Below, one piece after another: positions 17,403 through 26,034 of a DNA stretch of 64,000 nt (its first letter is position 1; the number at the start of each line of letters is the position of its first letter). Both the position numbers and the translations under genes were made by a program. The notes beneath the pieces were generated by a model, which was not told the origin of the DNA, searched no databases, and saw only the letters and a program-made list of their open reading frames with translations. The stretch lies in the NCBI RefSeq assembly GCF_001578105.1, contig NZ_CP014275.1:682001-746000 (forward strand). The letters are read 5' to 3'. The DNA comes from Martelella sp. AD-3 (GTDB taxonomy: Bacteria; Pseudomonadota; Alphaproteobacteria; Rhizobiales; Rhizobiaceae).

Positions 17403-18467
17403 ATGCTCAAGGACTTTATCAAGACGGCGCTCGTCGCGGGCGCTCTCGCCATCTCGGCGGGCCAGATTGCGGCGGCCGCCGACATCACCTTGCGCGCCAC
17501 GGCCAATTCCAACGAGAATGACGAGGATTATGACGGTCTCGTCGTCTTCAAGAACCATATCGAGAACGCCTCCAACGGCGCGATCGCGGTCGAGATTTTC
17601 ATGGGCACCCAGATCTGCGCCACGGGCGAGGAATGCCTGCAGGGCATCGCCGACGGCACGATCGACATCTATATGTCGACCTCGGGCGGCGCGGCGGGCC
17701 TTTTTCCCTATCTGCAGATTCTCGACCTGCCTTATCTGATGAATGATGACCGGGTGGCAGAGGAGGTGCTGTCCGGCCCCTTCACCACGGAACTGCGCGA
17801 TCTGGCGCTTGCCGACAGCGGCGACACGATCCGCTTGATGACGATCGGCAATACCGGCGGCTGGCGCAATTTCGCCAATACCGAGCACACGATCAAAACG
17901 CCCGCCGACATGAAGGGCATGAAGCTGCGCACCGTGCCGGCGGAACTGCCGCAGGAACTGGTGCGCGCGCTCGGCGCATCTCCGACGCCGATTGCCTGGC
18001 CGGAACTCTTCACCTCGCTGCAGACCGGCGTGGTGCAGGGCACGGCCAACGGCATTACCGACATCATGAACATGAAGTTCACCGATGCCGGGCTGAATTT
18101 CATCACGCTCGACCGCCATTCCTACATGGCCGCCTTCTGGTGGATGTCGAATGAACGCTTCCAGAGCCTGACGGACGACCAGAAGAAGATCGTCGCCGAT
18201 GCTTTCTACGCGCTGCAGCAGGCGACCTTCGCCAGCCCCAAGCGCAAGGAAATCGCGGCCTATGAAGACTTCCTGAAGGCGGGCGGCGAGATTTACGTGC
18301 CGAGCGATGCCGAAAAGGCGGAGTTCAAGGCCGCCGTGGAGCCGGTCTTCGACTGGTTCAAGACTTCGGTTCCCGGCGGCGAGGATATCTTTGCCAGCTT
18401 CACGGCGGCTGTTGACGAGGCGGAAGCCACGGTCAACGAACAGCGCGCGGTGGAAATCGCCAACTAA
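17403..18467 (+). CDS. dctP: TRAP transporter substrate-binding protein, DctP type
   Basis: Periplasmic solute receptor. ATG 17403 follows GGGAGG at ideal distance and gives a Sec signal peptide (MLKDFIKTALVAGALAIS, cleavage near AAA-AD), 354 residues. The DctP hallmark is the segment with MKLRTVPAELPQELVRALG and TPIAWPELFTSLQTGVVQG (about 175-217), containing the Arg that normally binds the ligand carboxylate. Gene order Q-M-P places the receptor last. Ligand is unknown: no catabolic enzyme sits in the operon, but the conserved Arg suggests an organic acid. Confidence 0.92.
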   Translation: MLKDFIKTALVAGALAISAGQIAAAADITLRATANSNENDEDYDGLVVFKNHIENASNGAIAVEIFMGTQICATGEECLQGIADGTIDIYMSTSGGAAGLFPYLQILDLPYLMNDDRVAEEVLSGPFTTELRDLALADSGDTIRLMTIGNTGGWRNFANTEHTIKTPADMKGMKLRTVPAELPQELVRALGASPTPIAWPELFTSLQTGVVQGTANGITDIMNMKFTDAGLNFITLDRHSYMAAFWWMSNERFQSLTDDQKKIVADAFYALQQATFASPKRKEIAAYEDFLKAGGEIYVPSDAEKAEFKAAVEPVFDWFKTSVPGGEDIFASFTAAVDEAEATVNEQRAVEIAN

Positions 18468-18484
18468 TTTTTGCTGAAGTCGGC

Positions 18485-18512
18485 GCCCCGGCCGCCCGGC
18501 CGGGGCGTTTAT
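18485..18512. terminator. Intrinsic terminator between convergent TRAP and ABC operons
   Basis: Perfect 9-bp stem GCCCCGGCC (18485-18493) / GGCCGGGGC (18498-18506) with a 4-nt loop, followed on the plus strand by GTTTATT. It lies 18 bp after the dctP stop and just beyond the stop of the convergent ABC ATPase gene, whose 3' end it touches. Confidence 0.8.
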
Positions 18513-19582
18513 TCCTCCACGGGAAAAAGATGGGCCCTGGCGGGTTCGAAGACGAGCGTGATCTTGCTGCCGGTTTCAAGCGGGCGGTCCTCCGAAAGCG
18601 CCGCGACGATGCGCCCGCCGCGCGTGAGCTCGACATTGACCACCGTCTCCGTGCCGAGGCGCTCGACCAGCGAGACCGTGCCGTGCAGCCCGCCCGCCGT
18701 GCCGTCCTCGACCACATCGAGATATTGCGGCCTGAGCCCCAGCCTGGCCTTTGAGGTTTCGGAAAAGTCAAACCGGGTCGCTGAAATCGTGACCGGGTCG
18801 AGCGCCTCCGATTGCACGGTCATCGCATCGCCGTCCCTCTCGACAATCTCGACATCCATGAAATTCATCGAGGGCGAGCCGATGAAGCCGGCGACGAAAA
18901 GGTTGGCGGGCTCGTGGTAGAGTTCCATCGGGCTGCCGACCTGCTGCACCGTGCCGTCCTTCAGCACCACGATGCGGTCGGCGAGCGTCATCGCTTCGAC
19001 CTGGTCGTGGGTCACATAGATCATCGTCGCGCCGAGCTGGTTGTGCAGCTTGCCGATCTCCATGCGCATGTCCATGCGAAGCGCCGCATCGAGGTTCGAC
19101 AGCGGTTCGTCGAAGAGGAAGACGCTCGGATTGCGCACGATCGCCCTGCCGATCGCCACGCGCTGACGCTGGCCGCCGGAAAGCTGCGAGGGGCGGCGGT
19201 CGAGCAGATGCTCCATCTGCAGGATGCGCGCCGCCCGCTGGACGGCTTCTTCCTTTTCCTTCTTGCCGACGCCGGCAATCGTCAGCCCGAAGGCGACATT
19301 CTCGCGCACCGACATATGCGGAAAGATCGCATATGTCTGGAACACCATGGCGATGCCGCGTTCCTTCGGCTGCAGGTCGTTGACGCGCCTGCCGCCGATT
19401 TCGAGCGTGCCGTCGGTAATGTCCTCCAGGCCTGCGATCATCCTCAAAAGCGTCGATTTTCCGCACCCCGAGGGGCCGACGAAGACGACGAATTCGCCGT
19501 CCTTGATCTCAAGGTCGACGCCCTTGATAACCTCGACCTTGCCGAAGGATTTGCGGACGTCCCTGAGCGCCAGTTCTGCCAT
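18509..19582 (-). CDS. Sugar ABC transporter ATPase, MalK/UgpC type
   Basis: Energy subunit for a carbohydrate importer. The 357-residue protein has an ABC domain with Walker A GPSGCGKST (about 36-44), Q-loop VFQTYAIFPHM, signature LSGGQRQR, Walker B VFLFDEPLSNLD and switch His THDQVEAMTLADR, and a C-terminal TOBE-type beta domain (about 235-350). One difference from most MalK proteins is Thr in QTYAIFP instead of QSYALFP. Last gene of the leftward operon binding protein - permease - permease - ATPase. Confidence 0.93.
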   Translation of the reverse strand: MAELALRDVRKSFGKVEVIKGVDLEIKDGEFVVFVGPSGCGKSTLLRMIAGLEDITDGTLEIGGRRVNDLQPKERGIAMVFQTYAIFPHMSVRENVAFGLTIAGVGKKEKEEAVQRAARILQMEHLLDRRPSQLSGGQRQRVAIGRAIVRNPSVFLFDEPLSNLDAALRMDMRMEIGKLHNQLGATMIYVTHDQVEAMTLADRIVVLKDGTVQQVGSPMELYHEPANLFVAGFIGSPSMNFMDVEIVERDGDAMTVQSEALDPVTISATRFDFSETSKARLGLRPQYLDVVEDGTAGGLHGTVSLVERLGTETVVNVELTRGGRIVAALSEDRPLETGSKITLVFEPARAHLFPVEE

Positions 19583-19596
19583 TTGCGTTTCTCCCC

Positions 19597-20478
19597 TCAG
19601 CCCTTGACGCCGGTAGATGCGATGGATGCGATGAAGGCGCGCTGCAGCACCAGATAGAAGGCGAGGACCGGCACGGTGATCATCGAGAGATAGGCCATCA
19701 CCTCGCCCCAGGGCACGTTGAGCTGGAAGAAATAGCCGAGCCCGACCATGATCGGCCGGTGCGCCTCGTCCTGGACCACGATCAGCGGCCAGAGATATTG
19801 TTCATTGTACATTTTCAGAGCCTTCAGGATGGCGGCGGTGGCGATGACCGGGCCCGAAAGCGGCATCACCACGCGGCGGTAGATCTGCCACCAGCTTGCC
19901 CCTTCCGCCCGCGCCGCTTCGATCAGTTCGCGCGGCAGGTCCTTGAAATACTGCACGAACAGAAAGACCGTCAGCGCATCGGCGATCCACGGGATGATCT
20001 GCACCCGGTACGTATTGAGCCAACCCCATGTGAGCCCGTCCACCCCGACCCATGGCAGGCGCGAGACGAACAGCAGAAGCGGAATGGCGATCGTCTCGAA
20101 CGGGATGATCAGCGTGGCAAGTACGATGGAAAGCACCAGCGCATTGCCGCGCCAGCGCACGAAGGTGAAGGAAAAGGCGCCGAGCGAGCACAGGAACAGC
20201 GAGGCCAGCACGGTGAGCGTGGTGATCATCACCGAATTAAAGACGAACAGGCCGATCGGCGCGCGCTCGAAGGCATCGGCATAGTTCTGCAGGCTGATGT
20301 CGCCGACGGGCAGGAAAGCCCTGAGCGACGAGGTGTCGCGCAGGAGTTGGGCATCGGGCTTGAGCGACGACATCACCATGAACAGAAGCGGCAGCAGGAA
20401 GACGAGCGCCACCAGAACCAGCACGAGGTAGCGGGTGACGAGCCTGAGGCCGTGATTGTCGCCGGAAATCGCCGCCAT
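19597..20478 (-). CDS. Sugar ABC transporter permease, MalG type
   Basis: Inner-membrane permease with six hydrophobic segments and the docking EAA loop EAARAEGASWWQIYRRVVMPLSGP (about 187-210). 293 residues, normal for the MalG/UgpE group. It ends 14 bp before the ATPase gene and begins 3 bp after the MalF-type gene, so the cassette is transcribed together. Substrate not deducible. Confidence 0.92.
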   Translation of the reverse strand: MAAISGDNHGLRLVTRYLVLVLVALVFLLPLLFMVMSSLKPDAQLLRDTSSLRAFLPVGDISLQNYADAFERAPIGLFVFNSVMITTLTVLASLFLCSLGAFSFTFVRWRGNALVLSIVLATLIIPFETIAIPLLLFVSRLPWVGVDGLTWGWLNTYRVQIIPWIADALTVFLFVQYFKDLPRELIEAARAEGASWWQIYRRVVMPLSGPVIATAAILKALKMYNEQYLWPLIVVQDEAHRPIMVGLGYFFQLNVPWGEVMAYLSMITVPVLAFYLVLQRAFIASIASTGVKG

Positions 20479-20481
20479 CGC

Positions 20482-21552
20482 TCAGTTCCTTTCCCGGGTG
20501 AAATAGCGCTGCGCCAGAGAGATCGCGAGCACCAGCACGAAGAGCACGACCGAGATCGCCGAGCCGCCGGAGATATCCTGCCGTCCATAGCCGCGCTCGA
20601 CCGCCTGGTAGACCAGCGTCTGGGTCGAATCGAGCGGCCCGCCCTTGGTCATCACGTCGATCTGGGCGAAGACGGCGAAGCATTGCATGGTGATGACGAC
20701 CAGCACGAGGACGGCGGTGTTTCTGAGCCCCGGCCAGGTCACATAGCGGAAGGTCTGCCATTTCGACGAGCCTTCGATCGCTGCGGCCTCGTAAAGCGTC
20801 GGCGGGATGGTCTGAAGGCCGGCAAGCCAGATCACCATGTGGAAGCCGACCGCCTGCCAGATCGACATGGCGATGATCGAACCGAGCGCGGTATGGGTAT
20901 TGCCGAGCCAGTCGACCGGCTGGAACAGGCCGAAGGTGAGCCCGGACAGCAGGCTGTTCAGAAGCCCGTCATTGCCGTCATAGATAAAGCGCCACAGAAG
21001 CGAGACGACGACGATCGAGACCACGACCGGCATGAAGAAGACGGCGCGGAAGACATTCACCCCGCGCAGTCGCTGGTTGATCAGAAGCGCCAGGCAGAGA
21101 GCGAGACCGGCCTGCACCGGCGCCGTGACGGCGACGAAGATCAGCGTGTTGGTCAGCGCCTTCATGAACACGACGTCGCGCGCCACCACCACATAGGCGG
21201 TATTGCCCGCATGGATGCGGAACCATTCGCGCATGCCGCGATATTGCGGATAGTCGTCGGAACGGGTGAAGGAGCGCACGCGCGGATATTCCAGCGCCCC
21301 GTCATCATCACGCAGCAATTGGCCCTCGTCATCGCGTTCGGGCTCGATGCTGATGACGTTGAGGCCGAGCAGGTCGCGGTAGTTCTCCATCCCGACATAG
21401 CGCGTCGGATTGGGGGAGATCAGCCGCTGGTCGGTGAGCGAAAAGCCGATGGCGAGAAAGAAGGGCAGAATGATGAAGAGCCCGATGAGCAGGATCGACG
21501 GCGCGGCAAAGGCCCAGCCTGCCCCATTGTTCTCCGTCAGTTTCCGGCTCAT
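20482..21552 (-). CDS. Sugar ABC transporter permease, MalF type, with enlarged first periplasmic loop
   Basis: Start at ATG 21552, where homology to permeases begins; 356 residues. The EAA docking loop is EAAAIEGSSKWQTFRYVTWPGLRN. Between the first membrane helix (about 14-38) and the TNTLIF segment (about 134-139) lies an extra, highly charged stretch (about 64-125, with ERDDEG, RDDDGAL and RSDDYPQYRG), which makes the protein 50-60 residues longer than usual UgpA/LacF-like permeases. MalF of E. coli also has a large P2 loop that contacts the binding protein, but at another place. The insertion may therefore affect receptor docking. Confidence 0.9.
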   Translation of the reverse strand: MSRKLTENNGAGWAFAAPSILLIGLFIILPFFLAIGFSLTDQRLISPNPTRYVGMENYRDLLGLNVISIEPERDDEGQLLRDDDGALEYPRVRSFTRSDDYPQYRGMREWFRIHAGNTAYVVVARDVVFMKALTNTLIFVAVTAPVQAGLALCLALLINQRLRGVNVFRAVFFMPVVVSIVVVSLLWRFIYDGNDGLLNSLLSGLTFGLFQPVDWLGNTHTALGSIIAMSIWQAVGFHMVIWLAGLQTIPPTLYEAAAIEGSSKWQTFRYVTWPGLRNTAVLVLVVITMQCFAVFAQIDVMTKGGPLDSTQTLVYQAVERGYGRQDISGGSAISVVLFVLVLAISLAQRYFTRERN

Positions 21553-21607
21553 GTGTCTGTCCTCGTATTGAGGGGTTGGCGGCAGGCCCGAACATTGGCC
21601 ACGATCC

Positions 21608-21743
21608 GATCTCCCCCCTTTAGGGGGAGATGCCCGGCAGGGCAGAGAGGGGTGAACCCTTTCCGGGAGCACGGCGTTGGCAGCTTTTGCCCGTTACCCC
21701 TCTCTGTCGCTTTCGCGACATCTCCCCCTCAAGGGGGGAGATT
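21608..21743. repeat. Palindromic intergenic repeat, copy 1 (inverted pair of units)
   Basis: Two inverted units of about 50 bp face each other across a short variable spacer. Each unit has a hairpin of the type ATCTCCCCCCTT-AGGGGGAGAT followed by a (G)CAGAGAGGGGT block; the right-hand copy includes TGTCGCGAAAGCGACA. The same composite occurs at 31620-31768 and 47937-48072, and a half at 27387-27413. It resembles the RIME/palindromic mosaic elements known from rhizobia. Confidence 0.85.
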
Positions 21744-21774
21744 GGGGGGCATCACGCCTTCGCTAACCCTTCCC

Positions 21775-21808
21775 CAACAAAACAAAGGGGCCGACCGAAG
21801 TCAGCCCC
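21775..21808 (-). terminator. Intrinsic terminator or attenuator after the sugar-binding protein gene
   Basis: Read on the minus strand, GGGGCTGAC-TTCG-GTCGGCCCC (one mismatch, UUCG tetraloop) is followed by TTTGTTTTGTT, starting 8 bp after the stop at 21816. Such a structure between the receptor gene and the permease genes would let the receptor be made in excess over the membrane subunits. Confidence 0.78.
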
Positions 21809-21815
21809 CTGCAAC

Positions 21816-23081
21816 TCAACCGTCGTGGCCGTAGCCTTGATTGCGGTCGATATCGGTGTCGATCTCGTCGACAGCGCCGTCGAGCGTGTCGGCGACATCG
21901 GCGCCGTTGGCCATGTCGGAAATCGCCTTCTGGAACACGCTGGTCTCGACCACATAGCCCGGCGTTACGGGCCGAAGCGTGCCCTGCGCGTCGGACAGGC
22001 CGTAGAAAACGGCAAGCGGCGCGCCTTCCTTGTAGTATTCGGACATTGCGGCAGCGCCTTCGGTCGCCGGAACAAGACCGATGGCGTTGGAGAATTCGGC
22101 GAGATACTTGTCCTGGAGGGCAAATTCGATGAAGGCTGCGGCCCCTTCCGGGTGTTTTGACGCGGCGGAGACGCCGAGCTGCCAGCTTGCCGCGCCGATC
22201 TTCGGGCCGTTGCCGAAATCGGGTGCCGGCAGGAAGACGACATCGTCGAAGGCGTCGAGCTTGGCGCGCGCCGTCCAGTTGCCGTTCCAGTCGATGGCAT
22301 AGGAACCGTCGATGAACCCGTTCTGGTGGTCGGCGGGGTCCTGGCTGGTGCCGGGCGCGAGGTTGCGCTCGAACACCGACTGCCACCATTCGCCGAAGGC
22401 GATCGCCTCTTCACCGTTCAGCACGCCCTCCGCGGTCTGGTAGTCGGAACGATCGACCAGATCGCCGCCGAAGGACTGAAGGAAGGGCAGGAAGGCATAG
22501 GTGTACCATTCGCCGTTGTCGGCCATGCCGAGGTTCAGCGGATACTCGAAATCGCCGCTGTCCTTGAGCTTGACGAGGATGTCGTCGAATTCCTCCTTCG
22601 TCCAAGGGTCGTCCAGCGTCGGCTTGCGGATATCGTATTTGTCGAGAGTGGACTGGCGCGTCATCATTGCCAGCGCCGCGTCCCAAAGGCCGATGGAATA
22701 GATCTGGCCGTCCCATCTGCCGATGGCGCCCGGCAGGAAGCCCTCGATCGCGCTTTCGTCGATCGGCAGCGGCTGCATGTAGCCGGACCAGGCCCAGTTC
22801 GGCATGATCGGCCCGTCGACGTCGATGATGTCCGGCAGGTTTCCGGCAAGCGCCGCAGCGGTGACGGAACTGTTGTAGGAATCTTCCGGAAAGCTTTCGA
22901 GCACGACCTCCCAGTCGTCCTGGCTTGCGTTGAAATCGGCAACGATCCCTTCGAGAATGCTCGATTCCGTCGGGTTGCCGGCGCCGTGATACCACATGGA
23001 GAGCTCTGTCGCGGCAAAGGCGCCGGCGGGCAGGGCGGCGGTCGTCATCAGTGTGGCAAGGGCCAGGGCGGTTCTCTTCAT
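21816..23081 (-). CDS. Sugar ABC transporter substrate-binding protein (family 1)
   Basis: Periplasmic receptor of the carbohydrate importer. ATG 23081 is preceded by GGAGG and gives a signal peptide (MKRTALALATLMTTAALPAGAFA) and 421 residues. Typical family-1 features: TELSMWYHGAGNPTESSILEGIVADFN at the start of the mature protein, LPDIIDVDGPIMPNW, and the INWNGNW-like segment YAIDWNGNWTARAKLD. The C-terminus is acidic and ends NQGYGHDG. First gene of a leftward operon, separated from the permeases by a terminator-like hairpin and a repeat pair. Confidence 0.92.
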   Translation of the reverse strand: MKRTALALATLMTTAALPAGAFAATELSMWYHGAGNPTESSILEGIVADFNASQDDWEVVLESFPEDSYNSSVTAAALAGNLPDIIDVDGPIMPNWAWSGYMQPLPIDESAIEGFLPGAIGRWDGQIYSIGLWDAALAMMTRQSTLDKYDIRKPTLDDPWTKEEFDDILVKLKDSGDFEYPLNLGMADNGEWYTYAFLPFLQSFGGDLVDRSDYQTAEGVLNGEEAIAFGEWWQSVFERNLAPGTSQDPADHQNGFIDGSYAIDWNGNWTARAKLDAFDDVVFLPAPDFGNGPKIGAASWQLGVSAASKHPEGAAAFIEFALQDKYLAEFSNAIGLVPATEGAAAMSEYYKEGAPLAVFYGLSDAQGTLRPVTPGYVVETSVFQKAISDMANGADVADTLDGAVDEIDTDIDRNQGYGHDG

Positions 23082-23558
23082 CGTCAATCCTCCGATTTGA
23101 ACAGTGCGGGCCTCGGTGAGGAGGCGGAAGGCGAGTGGAGGCAACCACCCGCGGAAACGGCTGTCGGGGAGGGATGTTCAGACAACGGCTTGATCGGCGC
23201 CGTCGCGCTCGGCAGGCCTTGGGGAGACGAATGCTATGCGCCTCGGGGAGCGGCCGGCCGCCGGACCGCATCGGCGGCCCGGCTTTTTGGCTGGCGGGGG
23301 CCACCCGTCGCTCAGGGCGGCGCAATGCGCCGTCCGGCGTTTACGGCATTGCCGCTGTACCCTCCCCGTACAGGGGCAATCGTGGCCTCCCCGCCGTGTC
23401 CCGTTTCAGGGACACAACTTTTAGTGAACGCTTCATTAACACGAAAGTTCCCCCGGCCTCAACCGTGAGTCTGGCGTGGTGTGGACAATATGTCGCAGGC
23501 CTGTGTTTTGTTTAGGCAATACCGGATCGCCTCGTCCGGTTCGCGGGGTTGCCGGGCT
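23082..23558. promoter_or_regulatory. 477-bp intergenic region with palindromes upstream of a leftward sugar operon
   Basis: No gene is supported here. Candidate control elements are CTGTAC/GTACAG (23355-23360 and 23368-23373), the perfect GTGTCCC/GGGACAC pair (23396-23402 and 23409-23415), and the near-palindrome TGAACGCTTCA (23425-23435), which has the shape of a LacI-family half-turn operator. No good sigma70 pair could be assigned, and no regulator gene lies adjacent. The assignment to regulation is inference. Confidence 0.35.
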
Positions 23559-24539
23559 TTATTTGTAGCCAACCACGCGATGCGGCACGTAAGGCGCCTC
23601 AAGCCTTTCGATCTCTTCCGCCGTCAGTTTCAGCGCCAGCGCGGCCTCGGCATCATCAAGATGATGCGGCTTGGAGGCGCCGACGATCGGGGCGGAAACC
23701 TCGGGCTTCGACAGCACCCAGGCGAGCGCCACGCGGGCCATCGGCACGCCGCGCTCATTGGCGATTGCGGCGACGGCATCGACCACCTTGCGGTCGGATT
23801 CAGCCGTTTCTGCATAAAGCGTCTTGCCGAACTCGTCCGTCTCGGAACGACCTGTGGTCGTGTCCCAGGGGCGCGTCAGGCGGCCGCGCGCCATCGGGCT
23901 CCAGGGAATGACGCCGATGCCTTCGGCTTTGCAGAGCGGCAGCATCTCGCGCTCTTCCTCGCGGTAGAGCAGGTTCACATAGTTCTGCATGGTCACGAAT
24001 TTCGCCCAGCCATTGGCCTTCTGGGTGGCGAGCATGGTGGCGAACTGCCAGGCATGCATCGAGGAAGCGCCGATATAGCGCGCCTTGCCGGCCTTCACCA
24101 CGTCATGAAGCGCCTCGAGGGTTTCCTCGATCGGCGTGCCGTAGTCAAAGCGGTGGATCTGGTAGAGGTCGACATAATCGGTGCCCAGGCGACGCAGCGA
24201 ATTGTCGATCTCCTGCATGATCGCCTTGCGCGACAGGCCCATGCCGTTCGGACCTTCATGCATGCGGTTCATCACCTTGGTGGCGATGACGATTTCCTCG
24301 CGCCGGGCGAAGTCCTTCAGCGCGCGGCCGACGATTTCCTCCGACGTTCCGGCGGAATAGACATTGGCGGTGTCGAAGAAATTGATCCCGTCCTCGACGG
24401 CCTTGCGGATGAAGGGACGGCTCTGCTCCTCCGTCAGCGACCATGGATGGGCGCCGGCGTCCGGCGCGCCATAGGTCATGCAGCCAAGGCAGAGGCGGGA
24501 GACATCGAGGCCGGTGCGGCCGAGCTTCACATAGTCCAT
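23559..24539 (-). CDS. Aldo/keto reductase (YajO-like)
   Basis: NADPH-dependent oxidoreductase with the (beta/alpha)8 fold. ATG 24539 begins the conserved N-terminus MDYVKLGRTGLDVSRLCLG; 326 residues. The catalytic tetrad is visible: Asp in FFDTANVYS (with Tyr two residues later), Lys in EIVIATKV, and His in DLYQIHRFD. The GASSMHAWQ and NYVNLLYREEEREMLP segments are typical of AKR12/13-like enzymes. It lies upstream of the sugar ABC operon on the same strand but 477 bp away, so it may or may not serve the imported sugar. Confidence 0.9.
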   Translation of the reverse strand: MDYVKLGRTGLDVSRLCLGCMTYGAPDAGAHPWSLTEEQSRPFIRKAVEDGINFFDTANVYSAGTSEEIVGRALKDFARREEIVIATKVMNRMHEGPNGMGLSRKAIMQEIDNSLRRLGTDYVDLYQIHRFDYGTPIEETLEALHDVVKAGKARYIGASSMHAWQFATMLATQKANGWAKFVTMQNYVNLLYREEEREMLPLCKAEGIGVIPWSPMARGRLTRPWDTTTGRSETDEFGKTLYAETAESDRKVVDAVAAIANERGVPMARVALAWVLSKPEVSAPIVGASKPHHLDDAEAALALKLTAEEIERLEAPYVPHRVVGYK

Positions 24540-24600
24540 TTTCTCGGGATCCTCGGTTTGCGGGCGTAACGCGAAGGTGACGCGACGGCTTTGTCCTGTC

Positions 24601-24631
24601 AAAGAAAAACGCCGCCGGAGGTCCGGCGGCG
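24601..24631 (-). terminator. Intrinsic terminator of the aldo/keto reductase gene 24646-25533
   Basis: Perfect 10-bp stem CGCCGCCGGA (24610-24619) / TCCGGCGGCG (24622-24631); on the minus strand it is followed by TTTTTCTTT. It begins 15 bp after the stop codon. Confidence 0.88.
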
Positions 24632-24645
24632 CTGGGAAGGCCTGG

Positions 24646-25533
24646 TCAGGCGGCGTTCTTTTCGGCGAAGGCTTTCTTGCCTTCCTCGTCAAGCGCGGCA
24701 AACTCTTCATCGGAGAGGACGATGTCCGCCGCCGCGACATTTTCCTCCAGATGCTTGACCTTGGAGGTGCCGGGGATCGGCAGCATGACCGGGCTCCTCT
24801 TCAGCACCCAAGCAAGTGCAATCTGGCTCGGCGCCGCATCGTGCTGTTTCGCAATGTCATCGAGCAGCGAACCCGAATTGGCGAGATCGCCGGCGGCCAG
24901 CGGGTGCCACGGGATGAAGCCGATATTGTTCTTTTCGCAATAATCGAGCACATCCTCGCTGGTGCGGTCGACCAGATTATAGCGGTTCTGCACTGTCGCG
25001 ACCGGGAACACTTTCTGCGCGGCCCTGATCTCGTCGACCGAGACCTCGGAGAGGCCGGCATGGGCGATCAGTCCCTCGTCCAGGAACTCCTTGATGGCGC
25101 CGAACTGTTCATCGGCCGGTACCTTGGCATCAATGCGGTGAAGCTGCCAGAGGTCGATCCTGTCGACGCCCAGATTGCGCAGGCTTTTGTGAACCTGCTG
25201 GCGCAGATATTCCGGGCGTCCGACCGGAAGCCAGACGTTGGGGCCGGTGCGGGTCAGACCGCCCTTGGTGGCGATCCTGACGTCGCCATAGGGATGCAGC
25301 GCCTCCCTGATCAGCCACTCGGAGACATCGGGGCCGTAGCTGTCGGCGGTATCGATGAAATCGACGCCCAGTTCCGGCAGCCGCTTCAGCGTCGCGATGG
25401 CGCCGTCGCGATCTGCGGGCTCGCCCCAGATGCCGCTGCCGGTGATGCGCATGGCGCCGAAGCCCAGCCGCGTAACCTTCAGCTCGCCGCCGATTGCGAA
25501 AGTGCCTGCCTTGTCAGCACGAATATCAGCCAT
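24646..25533 (-). CDS. Aldo/keto reductase (YdbC-like)
   Basis: 295-residue oxidoreductase of the aldo/keto reductase superfamily. Tetrad residues: Asp in FIDTADSYG, Tyr in the same motif, Lys in RIATKGGL, His in LWQLHRID. The C-terminal third carries [13 protein letters not shown] and the cofactor loop [16 protein letters not shown]-terminus begins [32 protein letters not shown], with no signal peptide. A strong terminator follows, and the 159-bp gap upstream separates it from the mutarotase gene, so it may be the tail of the leftward rhamnose unit or a separate gene. Confidence 0.9.
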   Translation of the reverse strand: MADIRADKAGTFAIGGELKVTRLGFGAMRITGSGIWGEPADRDGAIATLKRLPELGVDFIDTADSYGPDVSEWLIREALHPYGDVRIATKGGLTRTGPNVWLPVGRPEYLRQQVHKSLRNLGVDRIDLWQLHRIDAKVPADEQFGAIKEFLDEGLIAHAGLSEVSVDEIRAAQKVFPVATVQNRYNLVDRTSEDVLDYCEKNNIGFIPWHPLAAGDLANSGSLLDDIAKQHDAAPSQIALAWVLKRSPVMLPIPGTSKVKHLEENVAAADIVLSDEEFAALDEEGKKAFAEKNAA

Positions 25534-25692
25534 GGTCTTCTCCCATGTTTGTTGGAAAAGCGCCGCGCGACAGGAGGACCAAAGCGGGTCGGGCGCGCGG
25601 CTGCAATATCGGAAAAATACACAGGGTCAGATGGTCCGGCAGAGCGGGAGTTTCAATACGGACAACGCCATTTTGTCTGCGATCGTCCTTTT

Positions 25693-26007
25693 TCAATGAA
25701 GATGGAACATCTTCTTCAGGTCCACCTCAACCGGGGAATTGTCCGGATTGGTTTCCATGATATCGGCCATGAAGGCCCACCAGCGCTTGGCGATCTCGGT
25801 ATCGGGAATTGCATCCATCCGATGATCGTCGGTGCGTTTCAGCACCGCGAACAGGTGGTGGGTCTCCTCGTCAAGCCAGATCGAATAGTCGCAGACGCCG
25901 GAATCCTTCAGGAGCGCGGCAAGCTCCGGCCATATCTCGTCATGGCGGCGCCTGTATTCCTCGGCCTGGCCGCGGTTGAGGTTCATGCGAAAGGCGATGG
26001 TTTCCAT
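25693..26007 (-). CDS. rhaM: L-rhamnose mutarotase
   Basis: Interconverts alpha and beta anomers of L-rhamnose, needed because isomerase and transporter act on one anomer. The 104-residue protein matches the family throughout: AFRMNLNRGQAEEYRRRHDEIWPEL at the N-terminus with the active-site His, YSIWLDEETHHLFAVL in the middle and KRWWAFMADIMETNPDNSPVE at the end. Called rhaU in Rhizobium leguminosarum, where as I recall it sits between rhaQ and rhaK; here it is downstream of rhaI instead. Confidence 0.95.
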   Translation of the reverse strand: METIAFRMNLNRGQAEEYRRRHDEIWPELAALLKDSGVCDYSIWLDEETHHLFAVLKRTDDHRMDAIPDTEIAKRWWAFMADIMETNPDNSPVEVDLKKMFHLH

Positions 26008-26034
26008 GGGGCTTGCTCCTCTTGGCTGCGCCTT

